NCBI RefSeq assembly: GCF_019802125.1
Contig: NZ_JAHVHT010000002.1
Coordinates: 310,001 to 374,000, forward strand
Direction: 5' to 3'
Length of the DNA stretch: 64,000 nt
Origin: Tateyamaria omphalii
Lineage (GTDB): Bacteria; Pseudomonadota; Alphaproteobacteria; Rhodobacterales; Rhodobacteraceae
Shown piece by piece: positions 56,195 to 64,000 of this stretch. A model generated the notes under the pieces. It saw nothing but the letters and a program-made list of their open reading frames with translations, was not told the origin of the DNA and did not search any database. Every line of letters starts with the position of its first letter. The stretch's first letter is position 1. The position numbers and the translations under genes were made by a program.

Positions 56195-56703
56195 GCACCG
56201 CTCTCCTTAAGTCTTTGATAGGTGCGATGCATTTCCGTGTCCATCATGGCTTCGAGTACGGTGCGGAAGCCCGCCACTGCTTCGGGACCCGCGTCGCGGA
56301 ACGCCGTGCGCATCCGTGCGCGCTGGGCGTCGGACAAACGCCCCTCCAATGCGCGCCCGTCTTCGGTCAGAAACAGGTGACGCTCCCGTTTGTCGGAGGT
56401 GCCGACGCGGCTTTGGACGAGCCCGTCCTCGATCAAGGTGCGCAGGACGCGGTTGAGCGATTGCTTGGTGACGCCAAGGATGTTGAGCAGGTTGTTGACG
56501 GTCGTGCCTGGTGCGCGGTTGATGAAGTGGATCGCGCGGTGATGTGCACGGCCATAGGCCATGTCCGACAGGATGCGGTCCGGATCGGCGGTAAAGCCGC
56601 GATAGGCAAAGAACATCGCCTCGATCCCTTGCCGCAACTGTTCGTCGGTCAGGAAAAGAAGGTTCTCCCCGCCCCTGGTCGTGGTTGCCCGTCCGTCGTC
56701 CAT
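56191..56703 (-). CDS. petP: MarR-family regulator PetP-like
   Basis: A 170-aa winged-helix protein: RAHHRAIHFINRAPGTTVNNLLNILGVTKQSLNRVLRTLIEDGLVQSRVGTSDKRERHLFLTEDGRAL. The start overlaps petR translation (ATGA), so the pair is coupled. In R. capsulatus the genes lie upstream of the cytochrome bc1 operon petABC; here that operon is not in the window, which may mean relocation. A GTG four codons upstream is an alternative start. Divergent from ilvE. Confidence 0.83.
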   Translation of the reverse strand: MDDGRATTTRGGENLLFLTDEQLRQGIEAMFFAYRGFTADPDRILSDMAYGRAHHRAIHFINRAPGTTVNNLLNILGVTKQSLNRVLRTLIEDGLVQSRVGTSDKRERHLFLTEDGRALEGRLSDAQRARMRTAFRDAGPEAVAGFRTVLEAMMDTEMHRTYQRLKESGA

Positions 56704-56854
56704 AACCGCCCCCACTCAAGCGTCGTCTTTTGTTGCAGTTTAAGTCAGCCTTGTTGACATTCCAAGGGTGAAGCGATATCGAATCGCAGGTTTTGCGCAA
56801 CTTTATGACCGCATCGGTCCTAACGGCGCAATAAATGCAAATCGGGAGGATGCC

Positions 56855-57721
56855 ATGGCTGGCTACGATGATCGCGACGGACAAATCTGGATGGACGGCC
56901 AGTTGGTCGACTGGCGTCAGGCGAATGTCCATATTCTGAGCCACGCCATGCACTATGCGTCCTCCGTATTCGAGGGCGAGCGGGCGTATAACGGCAAGAT
57001 CTTCCTCAGCCGTCAGCATTCGGAACGCCTGCACTTTTCTGCCGGTGAACTGGATTTCCAGATCCCCTACACCGTGGACGAGATCGAGGCGGCCAAGCAG
57101 CAGGTCCTGACCGCGAATGGCCTGACCGATGCCTATGTGCGGGCAGTGGCATGGCGTGGCGCGGGTGAAGACATGGGTGTTTCCTCCGCCCGTAACCCGG
57201 TCCACCTGGCCATCGCGGCGTGGGAATGGGGCAGCTACTATGGCGACGCCAAGTACAAAGGCGCGAAGATCGACATTTCCAAGTGGAAGCGCCCGTCGCC
57301 CGAGACGATCCCGGTGCACGCCAAGGCGGCTGGTCTGTACATGATCTGCACCACGTCCAAGCACGCGGCAGAGGCCAAGGGCTGTTCCGACGCGTTGTTC
57401 ATGGATTACCGCGGTTACGTGGCCGAGTGCACGGGCGCCAACATCTTCTTCGTCAAGGATGGCGAGGTGCATACGCCCAAGGCGGATGTGTTCCTGAACG
57501 GACTGACGCGCCAGACGGTGATCGGGCGGCTGCAGGACAAGCAGATCAAGGTGCACGAGCGGGTGATCATGCCGGAAGAGCTGGAAGGCTTTGAACAGTG
57601 TTGGCTGACCGGCACCGCTGCCGAAGTGACGCCAGTGGGCCAGATCGGTGACTATAACTTCGAAGTCGGCGCGCTGTGTCGCGACGTGGCCGAGGATTAC
57701 GAGAAGCTGGTGCGCGAATAG
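56855..57721 (+). CDS. ilvE: Branched-chain amino-acid aminotransferase
   Basis: Class IV PLP aminotransferase of Val/Leu/Ile metabolism. The 288-aa protein has MHYASSVFEGERAYNGKIFLSRQHSERL, IPVHAKAAGLYMICTTSKHAAEAKGC (PLP lysine in AKAAGL) and GYVAECTGANIFFV, then TGTAAEVTPVGQI. The ATG at 56855 is preceded by GGGAGGA; the 29-codon upstream frame is not part of the family. The next gene follows 1 bp after its stop. Confidence 0.95.
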   Translation: MAGYDDRDGQIWMDGQLVDWRQANVHILSHAMHYASSVFEGERAYNGKIFLSRQHSERLHFSAGELDFQIPYTVDEIEAAKQQVLTANGLTDAYVRAVAWRGAGEDMGVSSARNPVHLAIAAWEWGSYYGDAKYKGAKIDISKWKRPSPETIPVHAKAAGLYMICTTSKHAAEAKGCSDALFMDYRGYVAECTGANIFFVKDGEVHTPKADVFLNGLTRQTVIGRLQDKQIKVHERVIMPEELEGFEQCWLTGTAAEVTPVGQIGDYNFEVGALCRDVAEDYEKLVRE

Positions 57722-57722
57722 C

Positions 57723-58064
57723 ATGGACTACGACGCCTTCGCCATCGAATGGGAGGCGGCGTGGAATTCCCACAATCTGGACCGCATCCTCGCGCACTAT
57801 GCCGGGGATGTGGTGTTTCGCTCGCAAAAGGCGATGCGCCTTGTGGGCCACGGTGAGTTGCGTGGAAAGGATGCGCTGCGGGCCTATTGGGCGCGTGCGC
57901 TGGAGGCGCAGCCGGATCTGTCCTTTGTCGTGGTCGATGTGTTGCGCGGACACGGTATGATGGTCATCACCTACCGCAACCAGCGTGATGTATTGGCTGC
58001 AGAAACGCTAAGGTTTGGGCCCGATGGTTTGGTGGTCGAGGCGTCCGCCTGTCACAAGCACTAA
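57723..58064 (+). CDS. SnoaL/NTF2-like protein
   Basis: A 113-aa protein with the NTF2-like fold. FAIEWEAAWNSHNLDRILAHYAGDVVFRS is the typical helix-strand start, and ELRGKDALRAYWARALEAQPDLSFVVVDVLRG the middle. The C-terminus ETLRFGPDGLVVEASACHKH fits single-domain SnoaL-like proteins. Ligand and function are unknown. It starts 1 bp after the ilvE stop, suggesting co-transcription, and overlaps the converging transporter gene by 4 bp. Confidence 0.78.
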   Translation: MDYDAFAIEWEAAWNSHNLDRILAHYAGDVVFRSQKAMRLVGHGELRGKDALRAYWARALEAQPDLSFVVVDVLRGHGMMVITYRNQRDVLAAETLRFGPDGLVVEASACHKH

Positions 58065-59002
58065 CCTTTCGGATCCGTGACTGCCCGCGCACGCCTGCGC
58101 CCGCCGCCAAGCTGTCTTTCGCGCCAGATGATGAGGACCCCACCGAGGACAACCAGCGAAGCGCCGATAACCGTCTCTGACGTGGGCAGTTCGGCAAAGA
58201 TCAGGTATCCGATCAGGGCGGCAAAGATCAAAGATGTGTAGTCAAACGGGGCGAGCATGGAGGCGGCGCCGAAGCGGTAGCTGGCGGTGACAAGGATTTG
58301 GGCGATGCCGCCGATCAGGCCCGCGCCGATCAGGAGGATGGCGTCGGTCGCTGTTGGGACGATCCAGCCAAAGGGTAGGCTGAGCAGGCTCAGCGTTGTG
58401 GCGGTGAGTGAGAAATAGAAGACGATGGCCGCGGTGTGTTCGGTTTTGACCAACGTGCGGATGTGGATTTGCACCAACGCCCGCAGGATCGAGGCACCCA
58501 GCACCATCAATGCTCCGATGGTGCCCGCCGTGCCGACTGTCGCCATGTCCACCGACAGGCGCGGCCACATGACGATCATCACGCCTACGAGGCCCAGGGC
58601 GACGGCGCTGATCCGGAACAGGCGTACCTTTTCGCCAAGCATGATGGCGGCGAGGATGACGGTGAACATCGGCGTGGCATAGCCGATGGCAGTGACTTCT
58701 GGCAGCGGCAGCAGGGCGAGACCGGCAAAGGTGAGTGCCATGGCCGTCGTGCCAAACAGCCCGCGCCAGATGTGGCCCGTCAGGTTGTTGGGCGTCAGCG
58801 CTTCGCGCATCTCGCCAGCGTGCAAGATCCACGCGATGATGATCGGCATGGCAAAGAACGAACGGAAGAACACGGCCTGACCGGACGGCACGTTCTGCGT
58901 CGCGACCTTGATCATCGCTGCCATGACCATGAACAGGAACACCGCCACGAGCTTGAGGGCGACGGCGGTGCCGGGCTTGTTCTGGGTTGTCGGGGCTTTC
59001 AT
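58061..59002 (-). CDS. EamA-family (DMT superfamily) transporter
   Basis: A 313-aa protein with ten predicted membrane helices in two EamA repeats. VALKLVAVFLFMVMAAMIKVATQNVPSGQAVFFRSFFAMPIIIAWIL begins repeat one, and LPLPEVTAIGYATPMFTVILAAIMLGEKVRLFRI ends it. ASMLAPFDYTSLIFAALIGYLIFAELPTSETVIGASLVVLGGVLIIW ends repeat two. The tail is basic. The exported substrate is unknown. Divergent from the TetR gene, a likely regulator. Confidence 0.88.
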   Translation of the reverse strand: MKAPTTQNKPGTAVALKLVAVFLFMVMAAMIKVATQNVPSGQAVFFRSFFAMPIIIAWILHAGEMREALTPNNLTGHIWRGLFGTTAMALTFAGLALLPLPEVTAIGYATPMFTVILAAIMLGEKVRLFRISAVALGLVGVMIVMWPRLSVDMATVGTAGTIGALMVLGASILRALVQIHIRTLVKTEHTAAIVFYFSLTATTLSLLSLPFGWIVPTATDAILLIGAGLIGGIAQILVTASYRFGAASMLAPFDYTSLIFAALIGYLIFAELPTSETVIGASLVVLGGVLIIWRERQLGGGRRRARAVTDPKG

Positions 59003-59121
59003 CTCCGCCGATCCTTGTCGGGTCGGGCGAGGATTGGCAAGCGGTCAATCTGGCGCGAGCGGACGAGCGCGAATGGATGCGGCGCGGTCTTTCTGATGTT
59101 GAGTTATGGACTATACGGTTC

Positions 59122-59136
59122 CCAATACTATATTGG
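59122..59136. promoter_or_regulatory. Palindromic candidate operator between transporter and TetR genes
   Basis: CCAATA-CTA-TATTGG is a 15-bp palindrome 21 bp before the tetR ATG. It contains a -10-like TACTAT and overlaps the start of the GGAGG ribosome site (59135-59139). TetR regulators commonly bind such sites in the divergent gap and repress themselves and a neighbour. Confidence 0.5.
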
Positions 59137-59157
59137 AGGTGCAACCGAGGACATCCC

Positions 59158-59739
59158 ATGGCCAGACCACGATCATTTGACATCGACGACGCGCTTGAAA
59201 AGGCGATGCACGTCTTTTGGAAGCATGGCTACGAAGGCGCTTCGCTGCCCGATCTGCTGAATGGCATGGGGCTGACCCGGGGCAGTCTGTATAAGGCGTT
59301 CACCGACAAAAAGACGCTCTTCATGCAAGTGCTGGAACGCTATGAGCGGCAGGCGGTGCAGGCCGGTGTCGAGATGCTGAATGACCCGTCCGTGCCAAAC
59401 GGGGCCGAGCGGATCATGGCGATGTTTCAGGGGTCGTATCAGAACGTGGTCAATGGCGATGATCGCGGCTGTCTGCTGTGTACCGCAGCGGCTGGCCCAA
59501 GTTCCTATGATGACGAGATTGCCAAGGCTGTGTCGCGGGGGTTGGGTGCCTTGCGCGATGGGATCTATGCTGCGCTCTGCGCGTCACCCAAGCACGCGAC
59601 GCTGAACCCGGCGGAGCGTGGGGCGCTCGCCGACATGATCATCGCGCAATATGTGGGTCTGCGCACGATGGCGCGGGCGCGGATTGATCACGCAACGCTG
59701 CACAACATCGTGCGCTCCGTGGGAGTGATGCTGGCCTAG
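59158..59739 (+). CDS. TetR-family transcriptional regulator
   Basis: A 193-aa protein starting [48 protein letters not shown], the canonical TetR N-terminal helix-turn-helix; the [25 protein letters not shown] middle resembles the NemR/AcrR-like C-terminal type. GGAGG at 59135-59139 lies 18 nt before the ATG, which is long. It is divergent from the EamA transporter (its likely target) and overlaps aroC by 4 bp at the 3' end. Confidence 0.88.
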   Translation: MARPRSFDIDDALEKAMHVFWKHGYEGASLPDLLNGMGLTRGSLYKAFTDKKTLFMQVLERYERQAVQAGVEMLNDPSVPNGAERIMAMFQGSYQNVVNGDDRGCLLCTAAAGPSSYDDEIAKAVSRGLGALRDGIYAALCASPKHATLNPAERGALADMIIAQYVGLRTMARARIDHATLHNIVRSVGVMLA

Positions 59740-60836
59740 CCGATCTGGCCGCGCACGCCGCCTGTCTGCCCCCGGTCGAGCAGCAGGTGATCGAGGATCA
59801 CACAGGCCATCATCGCCTCACCCACCGGCACGGCCCGGATGCCGACACAGGGGTCGTGGCGCCCTTTGGTGATGATCTCGGTCTCTTCACCCGATTTGGT
59901 GATGGTCTTGCGCGTTTGCAGGATGGACGAGGTCGGCTTGACCGCAAAGCGGACCACAATGTCCTGCCCGGTCGAGATGCCGCCGAGGATGCCGCCCGCG
60001 TGGTTCGACGAGTATTCCGGGCCGTCTGGCCCCATCGTGATCTCGTCCGCGTTGAGTTCGCCGGTGAGCATGGCGGCAGACATACCTTCGCCAATCTCAA
60101 CCCCTTTGACCGCGTTGATGGACATCATGCCCGCAGCCAAATCAGTGTCTAACTTGCCATAAACCGGCGCCCCGAGACCCGCAGGCACGTTGCGCGCGAC
60201 GACTTCGATCACGGCACCAACTGACGAGCCGGACTTTCGCAGACCGTCGAGGTAATACGCCCATGTGTCCGCTGCTTGGGCGTCAGGCACCCAGAACGGG
60301 TTCTGGTCGATCTGGTCCCAGTCGAACCGGTTGCGGTCAATTTCATGCGCGCCCATGCGGGTCATGTAACCCTTGATCTCGATCCCAGGAACCAGCTTGT
60401 TCAGTGCCGCGCGCGCAAGGCCACCCGCTGCAACCCGTGCCGCCGTTTCACGGGCCGAAGACCGACCACCACCGCGATAGTCGCGGATGCCGTATTTCTG
60501 CCAATAGGTGATGTCGGCGTGGCCGGGGCGAAACTTCTCGGCGATGTCGCCGTAGTCCTTGGACCGCTGGTCGGTGTTTTCGATCATCAACTGGACGGGC
60601 GTGCCGGTTGTCTGTCCCTCGAACACGCCCGACAGGATCTTGACCGCGTCTGGTTCACGCCGCTGGGTCGTGTACTTGTTTTGACCGGGTTTCCGCTTGT
60701 CGAGCCACTGCTGAAGCATGGCTTCATCCACCGCGACGCCCGGAGGGCAGCCGTCAACCGTCGCGCCAAGCGCTGGGCCATGGCTTTCGCCCCACGTGGT
60801 TACGCGGAACAGGTGGCCAAAACTGTTGATCGACAT
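59736..60836 (-). CDS. aroC: Chorismate synthase
   Basis: Last step of the shikimate pathway, converting EPSP to chorismate with reduced FMN. The 366-aa protein starts [33 protein letters not shown] and has [60 protein letters not shown] and a C-terminal [23 protein letters not shown] precedes the start. Confidence 0.98.
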   Translation of the reverse strand: MSINSFGHLFRVTTWGESHGPALGATVDGCPPGVAVDEAMLQQWLDKRKPGQNKYTTQRREPDAVKILSGVFEGQTTGTPVQLMIENTDQRSKDYGDIAEKFRPGHADITYWQKYGIRDYRGGGRSSARETAARVAAGGLARAALNKLVPGIEIKGYMTRMGAHEIDRNRFDWDQIDQNPFWVPDAQAADTWAYYLDGLRKSGSSVGAVIEVVARNVPAGLGAPVYGKLDTDLAAGMMSINAVKGVEIGEGMSAAMLTGELNADEITMGPDGPEYSSNHAGGILGGISTGQDIVVRFAVKPTSSILQTRKTITKSGEETEIITKGRHDPCVGIRAVPVGEAMMACVILDHLLLDRGQTGGVRGQIG

Positions 60837-60911
60837 GACGCACTCCCTTTCAGGCCGTTTAGCGGTCATGCAATTCACAGACAAGACGCTGGCGATGCAA
60901 GGAGACAAGAG

Positions 60912-61151
60912 ATGCAAGGTCGTACACCGGGTGCTGTTGCGCTGCTGATCCTCTCCATCGCGCTGGCGGTGGCCGGTGGCGTTTACTGGGAGCTCGTCAA
61001 GGGCCTGGGAAACGCGTTTGGCGCGCCGCAAACCCACTCCTTGCCGTGGAGCGAGTTGGATGCGGATCACAAGCGGGTCATCGGCGGCCTGTTCGGGGCG
61101 GGTGGTGTGTGTTTTGCCCTGTTTGTCTGGGTCATGTCCCGCCGTCGGTGA
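60912..61151 (+). CDS. Small two-helix membrane protein (79 aa)
   Basis: A 79-aa protein: [33 protein letters not shown], a short loop, then [24 protein letters not shown]. Two membrane helices with a basic C-terminal end. AAGGAG 9 nt upstream of the ATG supports it; the larger open frame upstream is antisense to aroC. I do not recognise the family. It lies just before the TPP riboswitch and is not part of the thiBPQ message if that starts at the riboswitch. Confidence 0.65.
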   Translation: MQGRTPGAVALLILSIALAVAGGVYWELVKGLGNAFGAPQTHSLPWSELDADHKRVIGGLFGAGGVCFALFVWVMSRRR

Positions 61152-61186
61152 CGCAACAGTTGCCAATCCCACCATTCCCGACTAAG

Positions 61187-61282
61187 CCAAACATCACCTC
61201 GGGGTGCCTGGTCACAGGCTGAGATGCGCAATGCGAACCCGTAGAACCTGAACCGGTTAACACCGGCGGAGGGAAGGTTTGG
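61187..61282 (+). ncRNA. TPP (THI-box) riboswitch
   Basis: All TPP-riboswitch landmarks are present: closing stem CCAAAC (61187-61192) with GTTTGG (61277-61282), CTCGGGGTGCC, the pyrimidine-sensor CTGAGA (61219-61224), ACCCG and GAACCTGA, then CCGG-TTAACA-CCGG and GGAGGGAA. It precedes thiB by 47 nt, consistent with thiamine repression of thiBPQ. The mechanism (SD occlusion or termination) is not clear from sequence. Confidence 0.95.
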
Positions 61283-61329
61283 TTCATCCCAAGACCCTTA
61301 TCCCGCCGCCTCTCTGATTGGAGGATGCG

Positions 61330-62310
61330 ATGAAATACGCTTTGACACTGGCCGCTACGCTTGCCGCGACGACGGCGCTGGCCGACACACCTGTTCTGAC
61401 CGTTTACGCGGGTGACTATTTTACGTCTGAGTGGGGACCTGGCCCAACGCTCGAGACCGAGTTTGAAAAGATCTGTGCGTGTGATCTGGAGTGGTCCACT
61501 GGCGATCTGGTGCCGCGGCTGTTGCTGGAGGGCGAGCGGACGAAGGCGGATGTAGTCATCGGCCTGACATCTGATGTGACGGCCAAGGCGCGCGCCACCG
61601 ACCTTTTTGCGCCGCATGGGCAGGACAACAGTGCGCTGACCCTGCCCATTGAGTGGACGGACGACACGTTCCTGCCCTTCAACTACGGGCACACGGCGTT
61701 CATCTACAACGAGACGACGATGGACGCGCCGCCCGCGAGCTTCGAGGAATTGCTGGCACTGCCGGACGACGTGAAGATCGTTATTCAGGACCCGCGTACG
61801 TCGATTTCGGGTCTGGCACTGGTGCTGTGGGTGCAGGCCGTTTACGGCGACAAGTCCGCTGAAGTGTGGGAAAGCCTGTCAGACAACATTCTCACTGTGA
61901 CCAAGGATTGGTCGTCCTCCTATGGCCTGTTCACCGATGGTGAGGCTGACATGGTACTGAGCTACACCACGTCGCCCGCTTACCACATGTTCGCGGAGGA
62001 GGACTTTACCAAGAAGGCGGCGATCTTCCCCGAAGGCCACTATTTCATGGTTGAAACCGTGGGCAAGATTGCCGGAACGGACCAGCCAGAACTGGCGGAT
62101 CAGTTCCTGGCTTTCGTGATGTCGCGCGACTTCCAGACCATTATTCCGACCGCGAACTGGTCGCTGCCATCGGCGTTGCCGCAGGCGGACTGGCCCGAGG
62201 GTTGGTCGGAGCTGCCGTTGCCCGAAAAGGTGCTGTTCTATTCCGAGACTGAGGCGGCAGAGCTGCAAGCGGACGCGATCGAGACATGGCGCGCCGCGCT
62301 CAGCCAGTAA
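61330..62310 (+). CDS. thiB: Thiamine ABC transporter, periplasmic binding protein
   Basis: Binds thiamine/TPP in the periplasm and delivers it to ThiPQ. The 326-aa protein has a signal peptide (MKYALTLAATLAATTALADTP). The ThiB region is LTVYAGDYFTSEWGPGPTLETEFEKICACDLEWSTGDLVPRLLLEGERTKADVVIGL, with conserved WVQAVYGDKSAEVW and SYTTSPAYHMFAEED downstream. GGAGGATGCG precedes the ATG; the four codons before it overlap the site. It overlaps thiP by 25 bp. Confidence 0.95.
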   Translation: MKYALTLAATLAATTALADTPVLTVYAGDYFTSEWGPGPTLETEFEKICACDLEWSTGDLVPRLLLEGERTKADVVIGLTSDVTAKARATDLFAPHGQDNSALTLPIEWTDDTFLPFNYGHTAFIYNETTMDAPPASFEELLALPDDVKIVIQDPRTSISGLALVLWVQAVYGDKSAEVWESLSDNILTVTKDWSSSYGLFTDGEADMVLSYTTSPAYHMFAEEDFTKKAAIFPEGHYFMVETVGKIAGTDQPELADQFLAFVMSRDFQTIIPTANWSLPSALPQADWPEGWSELPLPEKVLFYSETEAAELQADAIETWRAALSQ

Positions 62311-63833
62311 GCCCTTGGGCCGGCATCATCGCGGCGGGTTTTGTCGTCGCGGTGGTGATCGCCGCCTTTGTCGGCATCGGCCAGCGGATTGAAACCACCA
62401 CTGGCCTGCGCGCCGCCGAATGGCAGGCGGTGCGGTTTACCGTCTGGCAGGCGTTTTTCTCTGCGTTGATTTCGGTGGTTCTGGCGGTGCCGGTGGCACG
62501 CGCGCTCGCGCGGCGGCGGTTGCCGGGGCATACGCTGCTGGTAACGCTTTTGGGTTCGCCGTTTATCCTGCCGGTGATTGTGGCTGTTCTGGGCCTGCTC
62601 GCGATCTTTGGCCGGAACGGGTGGTTGAATACGGCGCTGGGCGTCTTCGGGCTGCCAGAGGTGTCGATCTACGGGGCCCATGGTGTTGTTTTGGCGCATG
62701 TTTTCTTCAACATGCCGCTAGCGACCCGGTTGATCCTGCAAGGGTGGCAATCGGTTCCGGCGGAGCAGTTTCGCATGGTGGGCCAGTTGGGACTTACCCC
62801 GCGCATGGTGTTTCGCATCATCGAATGGCCGCTCTTGCGGCAGGTGGTGCCGGGGGCCTTTGCGTTGATCTTTGTCATATGCCTGACCAGTTTTGCAGTG
62901 GCTTTGACCCTTGGCGGCGGGCCACGGGCGACGACGATTGAGTTGGCGATTTACCAGGCGTTTCGTTTTGATTTTGACCTTGGCCGCGCGGCGGTGCTGA
63001 GCCTGCTGCAACTGGCTGTGGCGGGCGCTGCGGCGGTGCTGGCGTTGTGGATTTTGCCACCCATTGCCCTGCAAACGGGGCGTGACCGGGCGGTGCGCCG
63101 GTGGGATGCGCCGAGCCTTTGGGGGGATGTGTTCTGGATCACCTTGGCGGCTGGATTCCTGTTGCTGCCGATGTTGTCGATCGCTCTGTCTGGGCTGGTG
63201 GGCTTGTTTTACATGCCTTTTTCGGTTCTGACCGCGACTTGGACGACGGTTTGGGTCGCATCGGTCAGCACTGTGGTCCTGCTGGTTCTCGCGCTGCCCA
63301 TGGCGGCATGGCTGGCGCAGGCGAAGTGGGGCGGGGCGGAGGCGTTGACGCTGCTGGGTCTGGTCGCGTCGCCGCTGATGATCGGGACGGGGTGGTTTAT
63401 TCTGATCTATCCATATGTCTCGCCGACCGCCTTTGCCTTGCCTGTGACGGCCTTGATCAACGCGATGATGGCGCTGCCTTTCGCGGTGCGCATCCTGCTG
63501 CCGCCGATGCGACAGGTTTTCAATGATTACGGGCGATTGAGCATGGGGTTGGGGCTGCGCAGCCTTGCACTATGGCGGTTTGTACTGGTGCCAAGGTTGC
63601 GTCCGCAGATCGGGTTTGCCGCCGGGCTGACGGCGGCGCTGAGTGTTGGCGATCTGGGCGTCGTGGCGCTCTTTGCCGACCCGGATGTGGCGACGTTGCC
63701 GTTGCAGATGTATCGCTTGATGGGGGCCTACCGGACCGAGGCGGCGGCGGGGGCGGCGTTGGTTTTGGTGGCGCTGGCCTTTGGGATGTTTTGGATGTGC
63801 GATGCGTGGGGGCGGCGGCATGCTGCGGGTTGA
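62286..63833 (+). CDS. thiP: Thiamine ABC transporter permease
   Basis: A 515-aa permease with two BPD (inner-membrane) transport domains and about twelve helices. The first EAA-like loop is ATRLILQGWQSVPAEQFRMVGQLGLTPRMVFRIIEWPLLRQVVPGAF. The second is AVRILLPPMRQVFNDYGRLSMGLGLRSLALWRFVLVPRLRPQIGFAAG. The start overlaps the end of thiB by 25 bp, so it is translationally coupled. Confidence 0.93.
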   Translation: MARRAQPVSPWAGIIAAGFVVAVVIAAFVGIGQRIETTTGLRAAEWQAVRFTVWQAFFSALISVVLAVPVARALARRRLPGHTLLVTLLGSPFILPVIVAVLGLLAIFGRNGWLNTALGVFGLPEVSIYGAHGVVLAHVFFNMPLATRLILQGWQSVPAEQFRMVGQLGLTPRMVFRIIEWPLLRQVVPGAFALIFVICLTSFAVALTLGGGPRATTIELAIYQAFRFDFDLGRAAVLSLLQLAVAGAAAVLALWILPPIALQTGRDRAVRRWDAPSLWGDVFWITLAAGFLLLPMLSIALSGLVGLFYMPFSVLTATWTTVWVASVSTVVLLVLALPMAAWLAQAKWGGAEALTLLGLVASPLMIGTGWFILIYPYVSPTAFALPVTALINAMMALPFAVRILLPPMRQVFNDYGRLSMGLGLRSLALWRFVLVPRLRPQIGFAAGLTAALSVGDLGVVALFADPDVATLPLQMYRLMGAYRTEAAAGAALVLVALAFGMFWMCDAWGRRHAAG

Positions 63834-64000
63834 AGGGTTGAGGATTGCGCAGGGTGACTTTGCCTTGAGTGCCGACTTTGCTGTTGAGCGGGGGCGGCGT
63901 GTGGCGGTGATCGGGCCTTCGGGCGCGGGAAAGTCCACGCTTTTGAATGCGTTGGGTGGGTATATCGATATTGCCGCCGGACGGATTGAAGTGGACGGTC
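63820..64000 (+). CDS. thiQ: Thiamine ABC transporter ATP-binding protein, N-terminal part (cut by window end)
   Basis: The first 60 codons of an ABC ATPase: MLRVEGLRIAQGDFALSADFAVERGRRVAVIGPSGAGKSTLLNALGGYIDIAAGRIEVDG. Walker A is GPSGAGKST at about residues 32-40. The ATG lies 14 bp inside the end of thiP. The signature, Walker B and H-loop lie beyond the window. Confidence 0.93.
   Translation, partial: MLRVEGLRIAQGDFALSADFAVERGRRVAVIGPSGAGKSTLLNALGGYIDIAAGRIEVDG

Overview
The window is a gene-dense, GC-rich chromosomal segment of an alphaproteobacterium, most likely a Rhodobacteraceae (Roseobacter-clade) species. The evidence is the divergent regB / senC-regA redox locus, the petP-petR pair, the hemD - Mic60-like - hemY cluster divergent from tsaD, the dnaA-dnaN-recF-gyrB block, a Rhizobium-type L-asparaginase, and a dispersed Rhodobacteraceae-like intergenic element. 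No IS element, prophage, CRISPR array, tRNA or rRNA gene was seen. This is core chromosome, and most genes are recognisable housekeeping genes.

Layout. 1-3.4 kb: the 5' part of a PAS-domain protein (cut by the window edge), regB, then senC and regA on the other strand (global redox control). 3.6-5.3 kb: two GNAT acetyltransferases and an HD-domain nucleotidase. 5.4-8.4 kb: a small secreted protein, ahcY, and a Wza-type polysaccharide export lipoprotein that converges on ahcY through two nested, oppositely oriented terminators. 8.6-12.1 kb: hemY, a Mic60/mitofilin-like protein with a hexanucleotide microsatellite, and hemD. 12.2-15.4 kb: the translationally coupled run tsaD-gpsA-yciI-like-EVE gene, then a DUF1761 membrane protein. 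15.6-24.5 kb (minus strand): DUF2853, PRC-barrel and nitroreductase genes, then gyrB, a LysE exporter, recF, dnaN and dnaA. 25-31 kb: rpsT, a small orphan, enoyl-CoA hydratase, mutM, ubiE-ubiB and a thiolase. 31-34 kb: an XRE-cupin regulator and the kbl-tdh threonine degradation operon. 34-41.6 kb: a phosphoesterase, a second LysE exporter, a Stf0-like sulfotransferase, the serine biosynthesis genes serA, serC and divergent serB, and an asparaginase. 41.8-51.4 kb: an IalB-like protein, an AhpD-like protein, rlmN, three small envelope or unknown proteins, a LOG-family protein, a YdcZ-type transporter, dapD, a GlsB-type membrane protein, a methyltransferase, an epimerase-like protein, exoD and a membrane protein. 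51.5-56.7 kb: dxs-ispA-xseB-histone-deacetylase-like operon, then petR-petP. 56.8-61.2 kb: ilvE, an NTF2-like protein, an EamA transporter, a TetR regulator with a palindromic candidate operator, and aroC. 61.2-64 kb: a TPP riboswitch followed by the thiamine ABC transporter thiBPQ (thiQ cut by the window end).

The functional themes are redox and respiratory regulation (RegBA, SenC, PetPR), heme, ubiquinone and isoprenoid synthesis (HemD/HemY, UbiE/UbiB, Dxs/IspA), amino-acid metabolism (Ser, Thr, Lys, branched-chain, aromatic) and chromosome replication.

No wholly new multi-gene system is evident. The less-explained signals are non-coding or sub-domain features: a six-copy dispersed terminator-like element; twin perfect palindromes 33 bp apart before ubiB; two pairs of AAACTGC repeats at exactly 21-bp spacing after tdh; a 19-bp inverted repeat before senC; a terminator hairpin abutting a start codon; a Tdh lacking all four structural-zinc cysteines; and a HemY with a LapB-like C-terminal metal-binding motif. 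All function calls are from reading motifs; no database search was run.
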